DNA from: Triatoma infestans
Taxonomy: Eukaryota > Arthropoda > Insecta > Hemiptera > Reduviidae
Assembly: GCA_011037195.1 (NCBI GenBank)
Contig: JAAEAF010000379.1
Span: forward strand, 186,001-250,000
DNA length: 64,000 nucleotides
Reading direction: 5' to 3'
Position 1 is the stretch's first letter. Every line of letters starts with the position of its first letter. Positions 10,435 through 22,554 of the stretch are shown in pieces. A model generated the notes under the pieces. That model had not been told where the DNA came from, did no database searches, and saw nothing but the letters and a program-made list of their open reading frames with translations. The position numbers were made by a program, and so were the translations under genes.

Positions 10435-11227
10435 GTGTCAAGGTTGTTGCCGTTAAAAAAATCTGTCGCCTATGAAGTCATTTGCAATCCTCAATTTGAA
10501 CATTTATACGCTAGGACAAATACAAACACTTTACCTTTGGGCATACGTTTTAAAAATTTCTGTTTGCTAAACAGTATATCCATTCCTACCTGTATGTTCG
10601 ATCTCTCCAAAAATAGAACCTTGGACACTGAATGGGCTTAAGCTTGACGACACATAACTTAAATATATTAAAAGTAAAACTCCGAACTACGTATACAAAA
10701 ACCTTCTACAAGAGCGATTACTGCTTAAATATAAAAATTATATTAAAATATTCACCGACGGGTCAAAGGCGATAAATGGAGTAGGAGCAGCTTTCGTCAT
10801 GAATGAGAGGCTGTACAACTTCCCATTAAGCAATATCTCAAGCATATCTACAGCCGAGTTATTCGCTATATACAAAGCCCTAGAACATATTCGGAACTAC
10901 AATGAACCTAAGAAATATATTATTTGCTCCGATTCAAGGAGCTCACTGGAGATGATAGGCAATCGGGACTCCGATAGTTTATTGATTCAGTGCATACATA
11001 CGCTCTTAGAACTATGCCTACGAGAAAATAAAGAAGTCTCCTTTATTTGGATTCCCGGTCATGTGGGGATAAGAGATAACGAATCTGCCGACAAAGCTGC
11101 TAAAGAAGCGGCATCAATGTCTTGTAGAGACGAACGTGTCCTTGCAGTCGATTGGAAAGCTTTTCTAAAAAAAACAAAATCTTTCCAACTGGGAAAAGGA
11201 ATGGCAATCAGTGCAGCTGTCAAATAA
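10435..11227 (+). pseudogene. Element C (I-like non-LTR), RT tail and RNase H
   Basis: 10435-10641 holds the part after the RT palm (NPQFEHLYARTNTN; PTCMFDLSKN). From about 10755 a ribonuclease H domain reads 'IFTDGSKAINGVGAAFV' (first catalytic Asp), 'STAELFAIYKALEHI' (Glu), 'IICSDSRSSLEMI' (Asp) and 'IPGHVGIRDNESADKAAK' (His and final Asp). All four carboxylates are visible. RNase H in this position is typical of I and related clades. The open frame ends in a shift at about 11215. The RT palm and endonuclease are absent, so this is a 5'-truncated copy. Confidence 0.85.
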
Positions 11228-11579
11228 ACTAAGGAATATCAAGGGTACCACAAAGAAATGGTCAACCTCAAATCGAGAGTCTCGGCGAGAAGAAGTTGTC
11301 CTAGCGAGAATGAGACTCGGTCACACCATGTTGACACACAGTCACATACTCCGAAGAGAACCTCAGGCGGTATGCAGCGCTTGCAAAACGACAACGGTCC
11401 CGCATATTCTACTGGAATGTTCGAAATATGTATACGCGCGGGGAAAAGTAAATTTACCGACCAGTCTTACAGATGTATTAGGAGACAATGAGGGCAATAT
11501 CATAAGACTTTCGAATATCTTAGGGAGGTTCATCTATTTCATTTGTTGTGAAACTAGCTGTACATATGTATGTGTTTAG
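11211..11579 (+). pseudogene. Element C, C-terminal zinc-knuckle domain
   Basis: Continues element C after a frameshift. 'VLARMRLGHTMLTHSHIL' is followed by 'CSACKTTTVPHILLEC', the C-x2-C...H-x4-C cluster that ends the ORF2 protein in I/R1-type elements. The final ILGRFIYFI block is also typical. The stop at 11577-11579 is probably the natural one. The 3' UTR runs to an A run at 11759-11768, which marks the element's 3' end. Confidence 0.85.
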
Positions 11580-11769
11580 TTGTTTGCTGGTGTCTTGTGT
11601 ATAGGTATTTATTTTATAAGTGATATAAGGGAGTAGAGGAATATGATTAGACCTAGATTGTGGGTTTGCTGTAGAAATTGTTAGACGTGGGTATGGATAT
11701 GCATCCGGATGACCTGTTTCTTAAAAATCAGGAACAGGTGCAAAGGACCATAGCTGTTAAAAAAAAAAG

Positions 11770-11838
11770 TTGAACATTCTCGAATTTTTCGTTTTTGAGC
11801 TATGCTCTTCATATGCGCGCGCGCGCACACTCAAACAC

Positions 11839-11873
<35 letters not shown>

Positions 11874-11975
11874 CACAGTCCATTTTCTAAAAACAGCTTT
11901 TTTTGGCTCAGGGGACCTCAAAACGGATATTTCAGGGGAAAACTGGTTATCGAAAATTTGGCACTATTACAATAC
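11770..11975 (+). repeat. Repeat X, 3' part with (CA)n
   Basis: Starts right after the A tail of element C. Landmarks in order: TTTTTGAGCTATGCTCTTCA, GC and CA repeats (11816-11876), CATTTTCTAAAAAC, GGACCTCAAAACG and TATCGAAAATTTGGCAC. The terminal AGTAAGAG hairpin is missing. Confidence 0.85.
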
Positions 11976-12235
11976 GCAAATAAAATTTTCATTCTATTCT
12001 GAATTCTGGACATTTTGTTAATAAGAAACATGTGATTCGATTTTTCAAAATTAAAAATCTGTTACATTTTAATGATTTTTAATAACTTTAAACTGCACTT
12101 AATACAATTGTATTCTGGGTAAATTTTCTTCAAACTTGAATGTTTACTATACATTTACTTGGTATTAATATTGCTACTGAACATTTTACCTCACTGATTT
12201 TAAATTATAGGAGTACCTCAAGGTGACTACACCAG

Positions 12236-12303
12236 GTAGATTACTATTTAGCGCTTTTATCAATCATCAAGAAAAGTGCTAAATAGTTTAGCGGATAATC
12301 TAC
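12236..12303. repeat. Imperfect 68-nt hairpin
   Basis: Left arm 12236-12258 (GTAGATTA, then CTATTTAGCGCTTTT) pairs with AAAAGTGCTAAATAG (12272-12286) and with TAATCTAC (12296-12303). A nine-base bulge interrupts the right arm. The loop is about 13 bases. Confidence 0.6.
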
Positions 12304-12339
12304 TTCATAGATCTTCCGGAGTATTGGATAGGAGTATAA

Positions 12340-12560
12340 GTGTCAAGTTTATAAGTGATATATTAAAGAAAATCTTTGCAGCCATTTTCAACAAAATGGC
12401 GAAAAACTGAGGAGAAAAAACAATTCATAATGTTGCGCACTTCCGGTTGATATATTTTGACCGAAATTTTCGTGTGTAGCGATGGTTACCTAAACTGAAT
12501 ATCAAATTTGATGCTCCCATCGATTTTTTTAATTTTTGAGATATTTTGTTTAACGTACAA
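12340..12560 (+). repeat. Repeat X fragment
   Basis: Contains 'AAAGAAAATCTTTGCAGCCA', then 'GCGCACTTCCGGTTGA', then 'GGTTACCTAAACTGAATATC' and 'AATTTTTGAGATATTTTG'. These are the central modules of repeat X, diverged and without the CA run. Confidence 0.65.
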
Positions 12561-14199
12561 AACCAACTAAGAACCTTTTTTGCCTCTTCTTTAGACTTGA
12601 AAATATATATTTCTCATGAAAAATAAGTAAAACCTCCAATTTCAAAAATCTAATACGATTCCAACACTTTCCCTTACGGAGTAAATAAAAAGAAATCATA
12701 AAACGGCAAAATCGCTGCTTTGAACTTACTTGATGCAGTTCTGCTGGAATTTAATTTCCTACAGCGCCACTAGTATCGCCACCTAATTCTTCATATAAAC
12801 GAGTTTATACCCAGTTACAATGTTATCAAAAATAAAATTGAATTAAACTATACACTAAAAACAGTTCACACATTATTATTATGACTAAATAATTACAATG
12901 ATAAAATAATATAACTACTGAAAGTTAATATAAAGACTGAATTATTTACTTAAGGTAAGGTATATGTATAAAATAAAAATATACAAGTTGTTAAAACGAA
13001 TGAAAAATAAATTAAGGTAAATATACAAGTCTAAATAAAAAAACTATAGTACACGTATCCAATCATAAACCCTTGCCTAGTGAAAATTTAATAAGTAATT
13101 TTTAAATTCGACAGGTGAAATGTGGAGTATATCACATTGTAGTTCAGTCGTTGATTACATTAGTCTGGGAATGGGGCTAAATTTTAGATAGTCAGCCCTG
13201 TAAGTAGTTTTTGAGAATAGTATTTTCTGCCTAGTAGTAAACTTTGGTACATGAAAATTCAGTAAGTTGAGAATTTAGGAGCAGTCAATTGTTGTGCACA
13301 AGTTTATACATGAAAGTCAAATAAATACTTGATAGCTGTTCAATCATCATGGTTTGCACCTCCCTAGCGGAGCACTGGGATCACCATAGATTTTTATCCT
13401 TTGTTTCTACAAATAAATGGTTGTAATATAATTAAAAAAATCTCCACCTTCCATTTTTACAAGGAAAAGTGAAGTGGTAAGAAATTAAAATAAAAAGAAA
13501 GAAAGAATGTAGGAGTTGAAAATGCCCATCTTAGCAGGCCAGACTTAATTAGCCTTTTAGTTGAGTTCTCCTTTAATTATACTCCAAATAACTACAAGTC
13601 AGGGTGGCTGGAATGTTAGCTGAAGAAGAGAGAAATAGAAGGATAGAGAGGCCTTTGATCGAAGTGGAAATTGTAAAATATGAAGTTATATTTTATTTAT
13701 AACTTCGCACATTTTTCCTCTGACTTTGTGGAATAATCTAGTCATTTTATGTTTTTATTACAAAACGTAATCTCTATATATTTTTAATTATAAATAAGTC
13801 TCCCTGTCCGGTGATGGACAGTGTTATCTATAAAGAGAGAACTGTTCGGAGGCCGGGTCTGTACTGAGAAGGATCCGGCCGTCAATGACCGTAGATCTTG
13901 ACGCGCCTTAAATTAAAAATAAAAGTTATAAATAAGTAATTAATGAACTATTTTTTTTTAAACCTTTTTATTTATCTCAAGTGTATACAACAAGAACAAA
14001 TGAACTACAATATCAATTATTCAAGACAACGCCATGGTAATTACCGTCGGTGGAGACGTTAAAAACAATAGATAATACAAAATATAAGAAGAAAGTAATT
14101 ATTTCTAGAACAAAATTAATGCAGCAAGTAAGGCAAAAAATCAGAGTAAACTAAAAAAAAGGAAAAATTTCTTATCCATAACTTATAGATTAAATGAAT
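12561..14199. other. No gene recognised
   Basis: AT-rich. A GC-richer island at about 13800-13910 (TGTCCGGTGATGGACA; GATCCGGCCGTCAATGACC) looks like a fragment of a repeat but matches nothing else here. The stretch 13950-14200 may be the 3' UTR of the fragment at 14200-14590. Confidence 0.4.
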
Positions 14200-14590
14200 T
14201 ACCTGATCACAGAATAATAGGTACAAAAATAAATATAAACAATGGATTATAGAACTGTAACTAGTTTCAATGAATTTATATAATTATTCAGGACAAATAC
14301 TGTTATAGGCAGCTTTACAATATACTGCCAATAACCGCCAATCAGAGCAATCATCTCCTCTCCGGAAAGGTGCTACTTATCAAAATATTTAAATTCTGAT
14401 TTCTATTAACTTAGAACATTCGGCAATGAAATGATAAGTCCCGTCTAACACATCTTCATTACATAATTGGCAATAATTATTTTCGTCACTATTTTGCAAG
14501 TAAGGGGGTTTCCTAAAATGAATAATGTAAAAATTGTTAGCATATTAACAAAATAGTCCTATGTGACGGACTTGGGAAAAATGTTTATCA
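14200..14590 (-). pseudogene. Non-LTR retrotransposon C-terminus (CR1/I-like)
   Basis: Minus-strand translation from about 14540 gives KPPYLQNSDENNYCQLCNED, then 'TYHFIAECSKL'. This C-x2-C...H-x4-C knuckle closes the ORF2 protein in CR1- and I-type retrotransposons. After it a broken frame continues with GGYWQYIVKLPI-type sequence, as in the short tail that follows the knuckle. No RT palm is present. The fragment is too short for clade assignment. Confidence 0.45.
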
Positions 14591-14639
14591 GTATTCCAGT
14601 CTTCATTTCATTGTATCAATAGACATTATTCGCACTTAC

Positions 14640-14705
14640 TCGTCAGCATGGTAGGTAACATTCTCGCCTTTGGCTCAAAGATCACAGGTTCGATCTTAAA
14701 AAACG
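14640..14705 (+). repeat. tRNA-derived SINE fragment
   Basis: GTAGGTAACATTCTCGCCTT followed by AGGTTCGATC resembles the A box and B box (GGTTCGAnnC) of tRNA-derived SINEs. The anticodon stem does not close and the acceptor stem is absent, so it is not a working tRNA gene. An AT-rich tail follows. Confidence 0.5.
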
Positions 14706-15425
14706 TATTTACTTTTTTATTTCATTTATTTATTATACTGAAATGTGTACTGAAAAACAATAACGCTTAAAAAAAAAACATCATATAGGTTAACAAAATT
14801 TGACTTTCACTCGCCCGTGTCGGCAATAATTTTTCGCTACAAGGCAACACAATATAAAAAAATGATGGTTTCCTCCTGAAACTGTGAATGTGTGTGTAAG
14901 ACATTATAATAAGAGAGAGCAATTGAAAGTGAATGCGCCTTACTCCAAAACAAAATAAAATGCAGCAAGTGCGGATCAAAAACAAAAAATAATAGTTTGC
15001 TGCAATGTTTATTTTTCAGATTCCCATAATTTTCAGAACACGCCAACAATTTCCTTTAAATATGGTTAAATTATAAAAAAAAAAATAAAAAATAATCTTT
15101 CTGTTTTTGTAAAAAATAATTTTCCAAGAACACTGGAACTGGAGAAACTGCAATGATTCGCATTTCTGTAATGTTCAAGGGCCATCATTACCCATATAAT
15201 AGGAAGGATGATCAAGTTTGTCGTAAACTGCTTTACCCTAATTGTTTAAAGTATTACTACATAGAGGATGTATGATGGGCAAGTAATCTAATTAGCGTAA
15301 TAGCGTTCCCAGGCTCCTCTTCAACTTATTGCATGTCACAACGCTAATTACTAATGAAAATTAATCACTTACTGTTTGCTATGCCCTCAAATGAACAGCG
15401 AATTTAATGTGAAAGGGACGACTAG

Positions 15426-15490
15426 ATAGTTGTTGTAGTTGGTTTCGCAGATTTGGAAAGCATTAGAGTGATGCTTCACGGAAATCTCTG
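15426..15490. repeat. Dispersed repeat Y, short copy
   Basis: 'GTAGTTGGTTTCGCAGATTT' and 'GGAAAGCATTAGA' match the first 35 bases of the fuller copy at 4518. The hammerhead-like part is not present. Confidence 0.55.
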
Positions 15491-17115
15491 ACGACTAGAT
15501 GGTTTTACTTTGAGTTTTTCGAAAGCGTTGATGGAACTACTGCTGAAGCTAGCAGCGATATTTATTTATTTACTTTCCTCTAGAAATTAGAACCACAGTT
15601 GTTAATAAGTCCTTCAAACTGACGCTGTGATATGTGATTTCTTCTTGCTGACAAACTCTGCAGCGGCCATAACTAAGATGAGTTGTAATCATTACAAATT
15701 ATCCTAGTTTTGTCTTCGTTGCGAAGTTCTACGTCAAAAAAATCAATAAAAAAAACTATTAATAAACATGCCATACTACCACAGTCCTCAGGTTTTTTCA
15801 GCCAAAGTTTTAAATTTCGAACAGGCAGACGCCTGCTCTAATGATAGCTTTCATATGAGGCCGCCTGGTTTTTCTTTGAGTTTGCTGGATTCCCGGGGTA
15901 CCCAGTCAGCACAGACCTGGTTAATGGCTTCCCAGTATTGTCAGGATTTCAGACAGTCCCAGAAGATTTTCGATTTTCATGAACTAATAGTTCTAACAAA
16001 GGTATCATTATTTTGACAAGATGAACGCAGTTATTAAGGACAAAAAAAAACACATATCATGTGTTAAGTTAATTTATATGTACTGGTTAGATTACCATAT
16101 AAACAGATAGAAAGACTAAGATTTTATGATTTAATTAAAAATAAAACCTAGAGGAGCTGGAAATATAAAAAACTACACAATTTTATTTATGTAGATAAAA
16201 TTCATTGGCCACTAAAATTATTACATTAATTTCCATCGTAAATTTTTATTAAGTGAAACAAAAAAAAGTGAGAAAAACATAACATAACCTAAGTAATGTT
16301 TTAATTTAATTCTATAGCCTGACGGTAAACCTACCCAACTTGTACTTAAATTATTACCCTCCTCCTATGGCTACCAACCCTCTCCGCAGCACCCAGTCAG
16401 CTGTTTGTGCTGTGAGCGGCCATTATCACGGCCACTAGTATCTCGTATAATTATATAAACATCAATTTAATAATAAGTAATTATCCAAGAGAGCCTGAAA
16501 GCCAAAACCACATGGACCACTAATTTTTTTAAAACATAATTTAGACGCTCTAACACTCTGCCAACAATATGATAAAATTATATTCTTATTATTTTAAGTT
16601 TATGTTTATAGTAAAGATACTGTAATAAAAAAATGTGATTCTACTTTATATTATGTTTTCTCATTTACCTAAATCTAAACAATAAAATTAGTGATTAATA
16701 AATATACCCGACTGTTATGTTCTATCTTAGACAAGTTTACGAGAATTCTACACCTTGATATCAATATTGTTAAGTTCCTCTTGCGGGCATATTTCAATTT
16801 GACAATTAACTAGTTTAATTTTCTCTTTGCATGCTGTCCGATAACTAATTGTTATGAGGCCCGTGGCATGTCAATCGCTTAAGAAGAATCGCTTAAGCAT
16901 CTCCGATTCTGAAGCGCCTTCTGAAATGTGCAGGACATCATTTGCCGGTCGCTTTTATCCATTAACCTTCAGGACATGGCAGTTCCTTCCCCCCAAAAAA
17001 GAAGGCCTCAATTTTACATACTGCACAATGTCCACCATTGTATCAGCAGTTGATTTCTTTTGACACAGATCTAGATCTTCTATCCAGGTCGGGATACAAA
17101 TAGCCTTCTTATTAT
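15491..17115. other. No gene recognised
   Basis: AT-rich; open frames of 69-82 codons (15768-16016, 16854-17063) show no family features. A GC-richer patch at 16320-16440 is unassigned. Confidence 0.4.
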
Positions 17116-17880
17116 CCTCTTTACTTTCTCTTACTTGCAAGTACTGCAATCGTGCCAAATTTTCGATAACGAGTTTTTATCGAGTCTAAAAAAGTGTTTT
17201 TAGAAAATATTCTGTGCGTGTATATGTGTGTGTGCATGTGAAGAGCATAGCTTAAAAACGAAATTCCAGAATGTTCAAAACTGACGTTCCGTTTAGGTAT
17301 CACCATGAGATCCGACTGTAGGTCATCTGTCGAAATTCCTCAACCGAACAAAACACTTATCTGTATGTATTTTTTACTTTCTTGCAATTTTCTCAAAAAT
17401 GGCTCCGACAATTTTCTTCAAAATCGATATATCAACTACACATACAAATATTTACAACTATTATTTAAAACATTTTTCTGGGAAAATTCATTTAAGGACA
17501 CTTTTAGGGGAGGGGTGGGGTTAGGTTTTCCTCTAAAGTGCTATTTCAATTTAATATACAATACTGTCATCTAAATAATATTAATTAGAACTAGATGTCT
17601 TGTTGAAATTCCGAGTTTGGAAGAAAATCGGATGACTGGACGTATTGCATCGCGCCAGATTTTCGAAATTGAGTTTTCACCGGGAATACACGTTTCAGGT
17701 CCCCTGTGTCCAAAAAATGGGTTTTTAGAAAATGATCTGGATGTTTGTGAAAAGAATAACTCAAAAACGAAAAATTGCAGGAGACTTAAACTTGGTATTC
17801 TGTTTAGGTACTGTTACCCATCAAACGAATAAAATCCATCAACCGCATTCAAGCTTACGGAATGTTTTTTTACTTCTTTG
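17116..17880 (-). repeat. Repeat X, long minus-strand copy plus start of a second unit
   Basis: Plus-strand reading is the reverse of repeat X: CTTTCTCTTACTTGCAAGTA, CAAATTTTCGATA, a TG run at about 17218-17238, AAGAGCATAGCTTAAAAACG, GTTTAGGTATCACCATGAGA, then the full first half with GGGAGGGGTGGGGTTAGG. From about 17655 the end module (GATTTTCGAAATTGAGTTTT) begins again, so a second unit follows in tandem. Confidence 0.85.
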
Positions 17881-18440
17881 AGATTATCGACCCCCAGGGG
17901 TCGATATTAACCTGCAAGGAGCCCTTGTCAACTAAAACCAAAACTGGGGGTCTATGACATGTAAATTGGGGTCTACAATGGTAGTTCTTATCTAAGCAGG
18001 TCGTGACTGTAATTTTGGCTTTTCATGAATAGAAGAATTCACGTACACAGATAGATTTATTGCCTGATTTTTACCTGGAACTGTAACAAACGGACCAGAC
18101 AGTGCACAGCAGTTTTGTATAGAAACTTATCTATGCAACACCAATATCATTATCTAAGTGGGGATTTTATAGTGCACTATTTTATTTCATTTACTTCAGC
18201 CAGTTACATACTACTTAATTAATAACATAGTAATTGTGTATATAGTAGGCTGTTTGCTTTATGGTCGTATCGTACCCACAGGGTTTTTACCCATTGATAG
18301 GTAGTACTCTACAAGGCTTTTAATAAAATTATTTTTCTTAATATTACATAAATAATTTATAAAATATCATTACCTACATGATTATTCACTTTACTTATCT
18401 GGTGAGGAATAATATCGGGTTACTTAAGCAGGGGCAGCGC
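17881..18440. other. No gene recognised
   Basis: AT-rich with a short palindrome-like CCCCCAGGGGTCG near 17890. No coding signal. Confidence 0.4.
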
Positions 18441-20461
18441 ACTATGTATCCCTGCCTCAAACATCCCTCAACCACTTAACCAGACAACTAACCGACGATC
18501 TGCGAAGATACTACAACATCCAGTACGCCACATAGACTGAACCACTCAGTGCAAACGATCAAACCTTGTGGACTGCAACCAGAAAACTTCTCAAGTACAA
18601 ACCTACTTCTCAGCCTCTTAGACGCACAGATGGGTCGTGGGCCAAATCCGACAAAAAAAAACCGAACTCTTACGACTACATCTCTCTTCTGTATTTACAC
18701 CTCACGAAGACATAGAAGACCCACAACATACTAAACTTGTCCTGAGTCAACTCGATGTACCTCTATCACTCTCCCACCCACCAAAACCTTTTTCTCCCAA
18801 CGACGTAAAATTGGCCATGCATAACCTACCAAGAAAAAAAAGTCCTGGCTATGATCTGATCACAGCCAACTTCCTTCTCCAACTCCCTAAAAAAGCCATA
18901 GTCTTCATTACCACTCTTTATAACGCTACCCTAAGAACTACTACACACTTTTCCACTCCCTGGAAATTTTCCTCTATTTGTATGATACCCAAACCTAAAA
19001 AACCTTCCCACGAACTTACCTCCTACCGACCCATCAGCCTTCTGCCAACCCTCGGCAAAGTACTAGAGAAGCCGCTCCTAATCCGCCTTCAAAACATTTT
19101 ATCGTCAACCTCCACGATTCCTGACCATCAGTTCGGTTTCCTCTCAACGGTTCGGAAATTGCCTCTCAACTATTCACCAGGCTCAGCGTGTTGTGGACAC
19201 CGTAGCTAACTCCCTTGAGCTGAAGCAATACTGCCCAGGAGTTTTCTTGGACATATCCCTAGCCTTTGATAATGTTTGGCATCGAGGCCCTATGCTGAAG
19301 CTCATGGCAATCCTACCTAGCACCTACTACCTTATCCTACGATCCTATCTATCAGATCGCTCTTCCAAGTTATCCAAGGTTCTTCTTCCTCTTCAATTCA
19401 TCCCTAGAGTTCCTCAAGGGAGCATTCTTGCTCCCCTCCTTACACAGCATATAGGCAGACATTCCTCTCAATCCTAACACAACTATTTATTCCTTCGCCG
19501 ACGATACGGCAATCCTCTCCCAAAATATGGACCGTGTAATTGCCACCCGATCCCTTCGATCCCATCTTAAAAGTCCTCGAACCCTGGTTCCGCTAATGGC
19601 AAATAAAGATTAATGAAAGCAAATCCAGATACATACCATTCACTCTAAATCGCGAAATACTCCCTCCAATATACCTTAACTGTATTCCTATTCCTTCGGC
19701 AAAGTGCGATATCTCGGCCTGTACCTTGATAAACGCCTTACCTGGAACCCACATACTCGACTTAAGCGACAAGAACTTAACTACCGATACCGAATGCTCA
19801 AAAGACTTCTTGACAGACGATCAAAACTAACTCTCTCGAACAAAAAAACGCTCTACATAGCTCTGCTCGCACCTATCTGGACATACGGACTTGAACTATA
19901 CGGATCAGCAAAGCGTTCCAATCTTCATCGTATCCAATCCTTCCAATCAAAAATCCTCCGCACAATAGTCGATGCTCCTTTTTACGTCTGCAACCACACT
20001 ATCCACAGTTACCTAAACTCCCATTTGTACTGGATCTCGCAAAGTCCCGATATATTAAATGCCATTCCAAATTTTCCCAACATTACAACCCATTGATCCG
20101 CAATCTGTCACAGATAACACTTCCTGCAAATCCTTCCCGAAGACTGAAGCGCCGATGGTCTCGCGATCACCTGATCGCTTGATAAAATAAAGGGCATCCT
20201 TTGAATTCGCTTCATCGGTGTCTACACTAACCGAACTTATGATGGTCTACACATAATTATGATGGTCATTGTCAAATGCCCCTCATTCAATTCTGTCACA
20301 TCAAGTTATTAGTTACTGTTTTTTTTTTTTCTTTTTCAGTTTGGTTTTTTATTTATTTAATGTTATTTTATTATTTGTTGTATTATCATCACATTTGCTT
20401 GTTGTGTATGATTCGCATTTGCTTGTTGAGTTGCAAATAAAATAAAGTAAAAAAAAACAAG
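18441..20461 (+). pseudogene. Jockey-type element copy 2, RT to 3' tail
   Basis: 5'-truncated ORF2. In order: 'LWTATRKLLKYKPTS', 'RKKSPGYDLITANFLLQLP' (K.PG.D), 'SSICMIPKPKKP' and 'SYRPISLLPTLGKVLEKPL' (RT motif 2-3), then 'VFLDISLAFDNVWHRG' (motif A; D kept), 'RVPQGSILAPLL' (motif B), 'SFADDTAIL' (motif C as FADD), 'RYLGLYLDKRLTW' and 'IWTYGLELYGSAK'. At least three frame changes (near 19200, 19480, 19700) kill it. The 3' UTR carries AATAAA at about 20438 and an A run at 20449-20458, which marks the true 3' end. The missing YADD tyrosine is a conservative Phe. Confidence 0.9.
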
Positions 20462-20504
20462 CAGAAATTGTTTTTACTAAAGTAGTCAATTGCAATATTG
20501 TTTT

Positions 20505-20600
20505 TTTTTATCTTATTGACCGATTCCCATTAAAAGCCAATTTTCCCAGTTGCCTAATTTGTCACAAATAAACTGTGAAGAAGATGATGAATTAACCTAC
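20505..20600 (+). pseudogene. Jockey-type linker fragment
   Basis: 'TTGACCGATTCCCATTAAAA' to 'GTCACAAATAAACTG' is nearly identical to the reverse complement of 8938-9005. In that copy it encodes the endonuclease-RT linker (DRFPLK.). It is a third, independent piece of the Jockey family, just 3' of copy 2. Confidence 0.7.
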
Positions 20601-22552
20601 GTTCAACATTAAATGCCCTCTATTTAAATTTTGAAACTAGATTTGAGGATTTTTTGACTATGGTAATACACAATGGATAATCATCCATATGGTGACATTG
20701 AAGAAACGGATGTCATATTACAAGAGGACTCTTCGCGATCACCTATTGTACAAAGAATATGTGAGTTTTTAAAATGTTTATATTTAAGATAAAGTGAATC
20801 TCCTCTAATATTAAAAATCCATCTAATAGATGAGAGGACTGTTCGTCAGTTATTATAATTCTTATCATCCTAGTGATAATGAAGCACGGTATTTCACGGG
20901 GATAGAAAAGAATTAGTTATTTCTAATTGGACTTGGTTACAGCATAATTTTTTATAGATTCTTTAAGTGTAACAAAAGATTTTCTATAGATCAATCAATA
21001 TTATTACAATATTCTATATTTAAATCTGTATTTACCTGTAAATTATTCATTTCTTTAAGCCAGAGAATTCGTTTAGATATTATTTGAAGAATTATTAAAC
21101 ATATAACCAAAATATAATTAAGGATTTTAAGGCATTGATGAAACAAAACACAAGTCCTATTTTCGGTCGTTTGGTGCGTTTTTACCTTGTTTAATATAAT
21201 GAGTTTAATTTCCTTTTTGAGTGAGGCAATTTAACTTTAATGTGTAGTACGCTTTGAAATGGTCTACATCAAGCTTACTGCACTTTATTTAATTGAAAAT
21301 CAGTTGGTTTTGTTCACTCAAAGCAAAGGACGTATTATTTTTCGTCTGTGTTTTGTGTTGAAAATCAGTGGTTCATTGGCATCAACCTGTATGGAAATTA
21401 GTACTACCCGCTGTAGAATTTCATTCTATGCTCTTCATCACTTTCATTTTCTATTTACATGAAATTCTACGCTAAAATTATTTAAAAAAAGTGCTTAAAA
21501 AAAAAAAAATTGGTATAAAGCTGTGCAATGAATTTAGCTTATTCATAAAGCGAACTTCGTTCTAGTAAGTGGGAACTTCTTTATAAGGTGACTCAAGAAG
21601 CCACTCCTACCCTATCATTTGACTTGGATCAACAGTACGAATCATTTTTATTATTGCCTGAAAGCACTATTCTAATATTATTATATTGAGAATTAAATTA
21701 CACCATCTTGGTTTTGTTTTCGGACTGAATTCGAATTGAAAACACTCAACGCTTGCAATGGAGAGTGAATTAGATAAACTTTTAGAAAATTCAGAAGCTT
21801 TGCAACAAGAAATTAAAGATTAAGGCAGAGCATGTAAAATTATCAACTTTTTTTTGTGAAGTGATCTGTAATACAGATCGCTTCGCAGCTGGGGTTAGCC
21901 AGTACAAAGTTTTGTGCTATCTCCATAAGCGGTTTGTCACATAAATTTGACTAGACCAACCCTGCCCAACTTGTAACAACAGTCCCAATAGCTGCCACGA
22001 TATTTTGCATTTTCTTTTCTATTGCTCCCGATCCGAAATCAGTTTATTGGTAAATATATTGCTTCCTCAGACTTAAACTCTAATATCGAAAGTGTTTATT
22101 AAAAATAAAAACTTATGCACATTTAAAAGATATTTTTCTGTTCGCAATTAGTGCATTTAAAATTAAAAATCATATTTCACAAACTAAATCTAGACAGTAT
22201 CAATATTTGCACTCTTTTTACCATTTTTTTTCCTTTTTTTTAATATAATTTTACTTTTTTTGTTTTGTATTCTTTTTTGGAAAATTCAGATTGTAATAAA
22301 TTTATTTAGCTTACAGTTAATACTACTTCAGTTATTTAGTTATTTTTAGAATCTGGTATCTTTAATTTTTATATTGTATATTTAATCAATGGAAGTTGAT
22401 AATTAATGTTTATTGAGATATTTAATACTTAATTTTATTGATAATATTAACTTGTCTTTCCTTTATTTTTTCATACACTTTCTTCTTTTCATTTCCTTAA
22501 GTTTCTGTTTTGTTTTTCTTTCTGTTTATATATCTGACTCGTATTAGCATTG
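20601..22552. other. No gene recognised
   Basis: AT-rich. A short frame at about 21758-21822 (MESELDKLLENSEALQQEIK, then stop) resembles the coiled N-terminus of a gag-like protein, but is too short to assign. Confidence 0.35.
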
Positions 22553-22554
22553 TA

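Noticed and set aside
11816..11880. CA microsatellites as independent features with possible Z-DNA function
   Set aside because: Most lie at the same internal position in repeat X, so they travel with it.
14640..14705. A tRNA gene
   Set aside because: A B-box-like element is present, but the anticodon stem and acceptor stem do not form. A SINE fragment fits better.
8938..20600. An inverted pair (8938-9005 and 20510-20597) that could be the ends of an 11.6-kb element
   Set aside because: Both are the endonuclease-RT linker of Jockey-type copies on opposite strands, so the inverted pairing is incidental.
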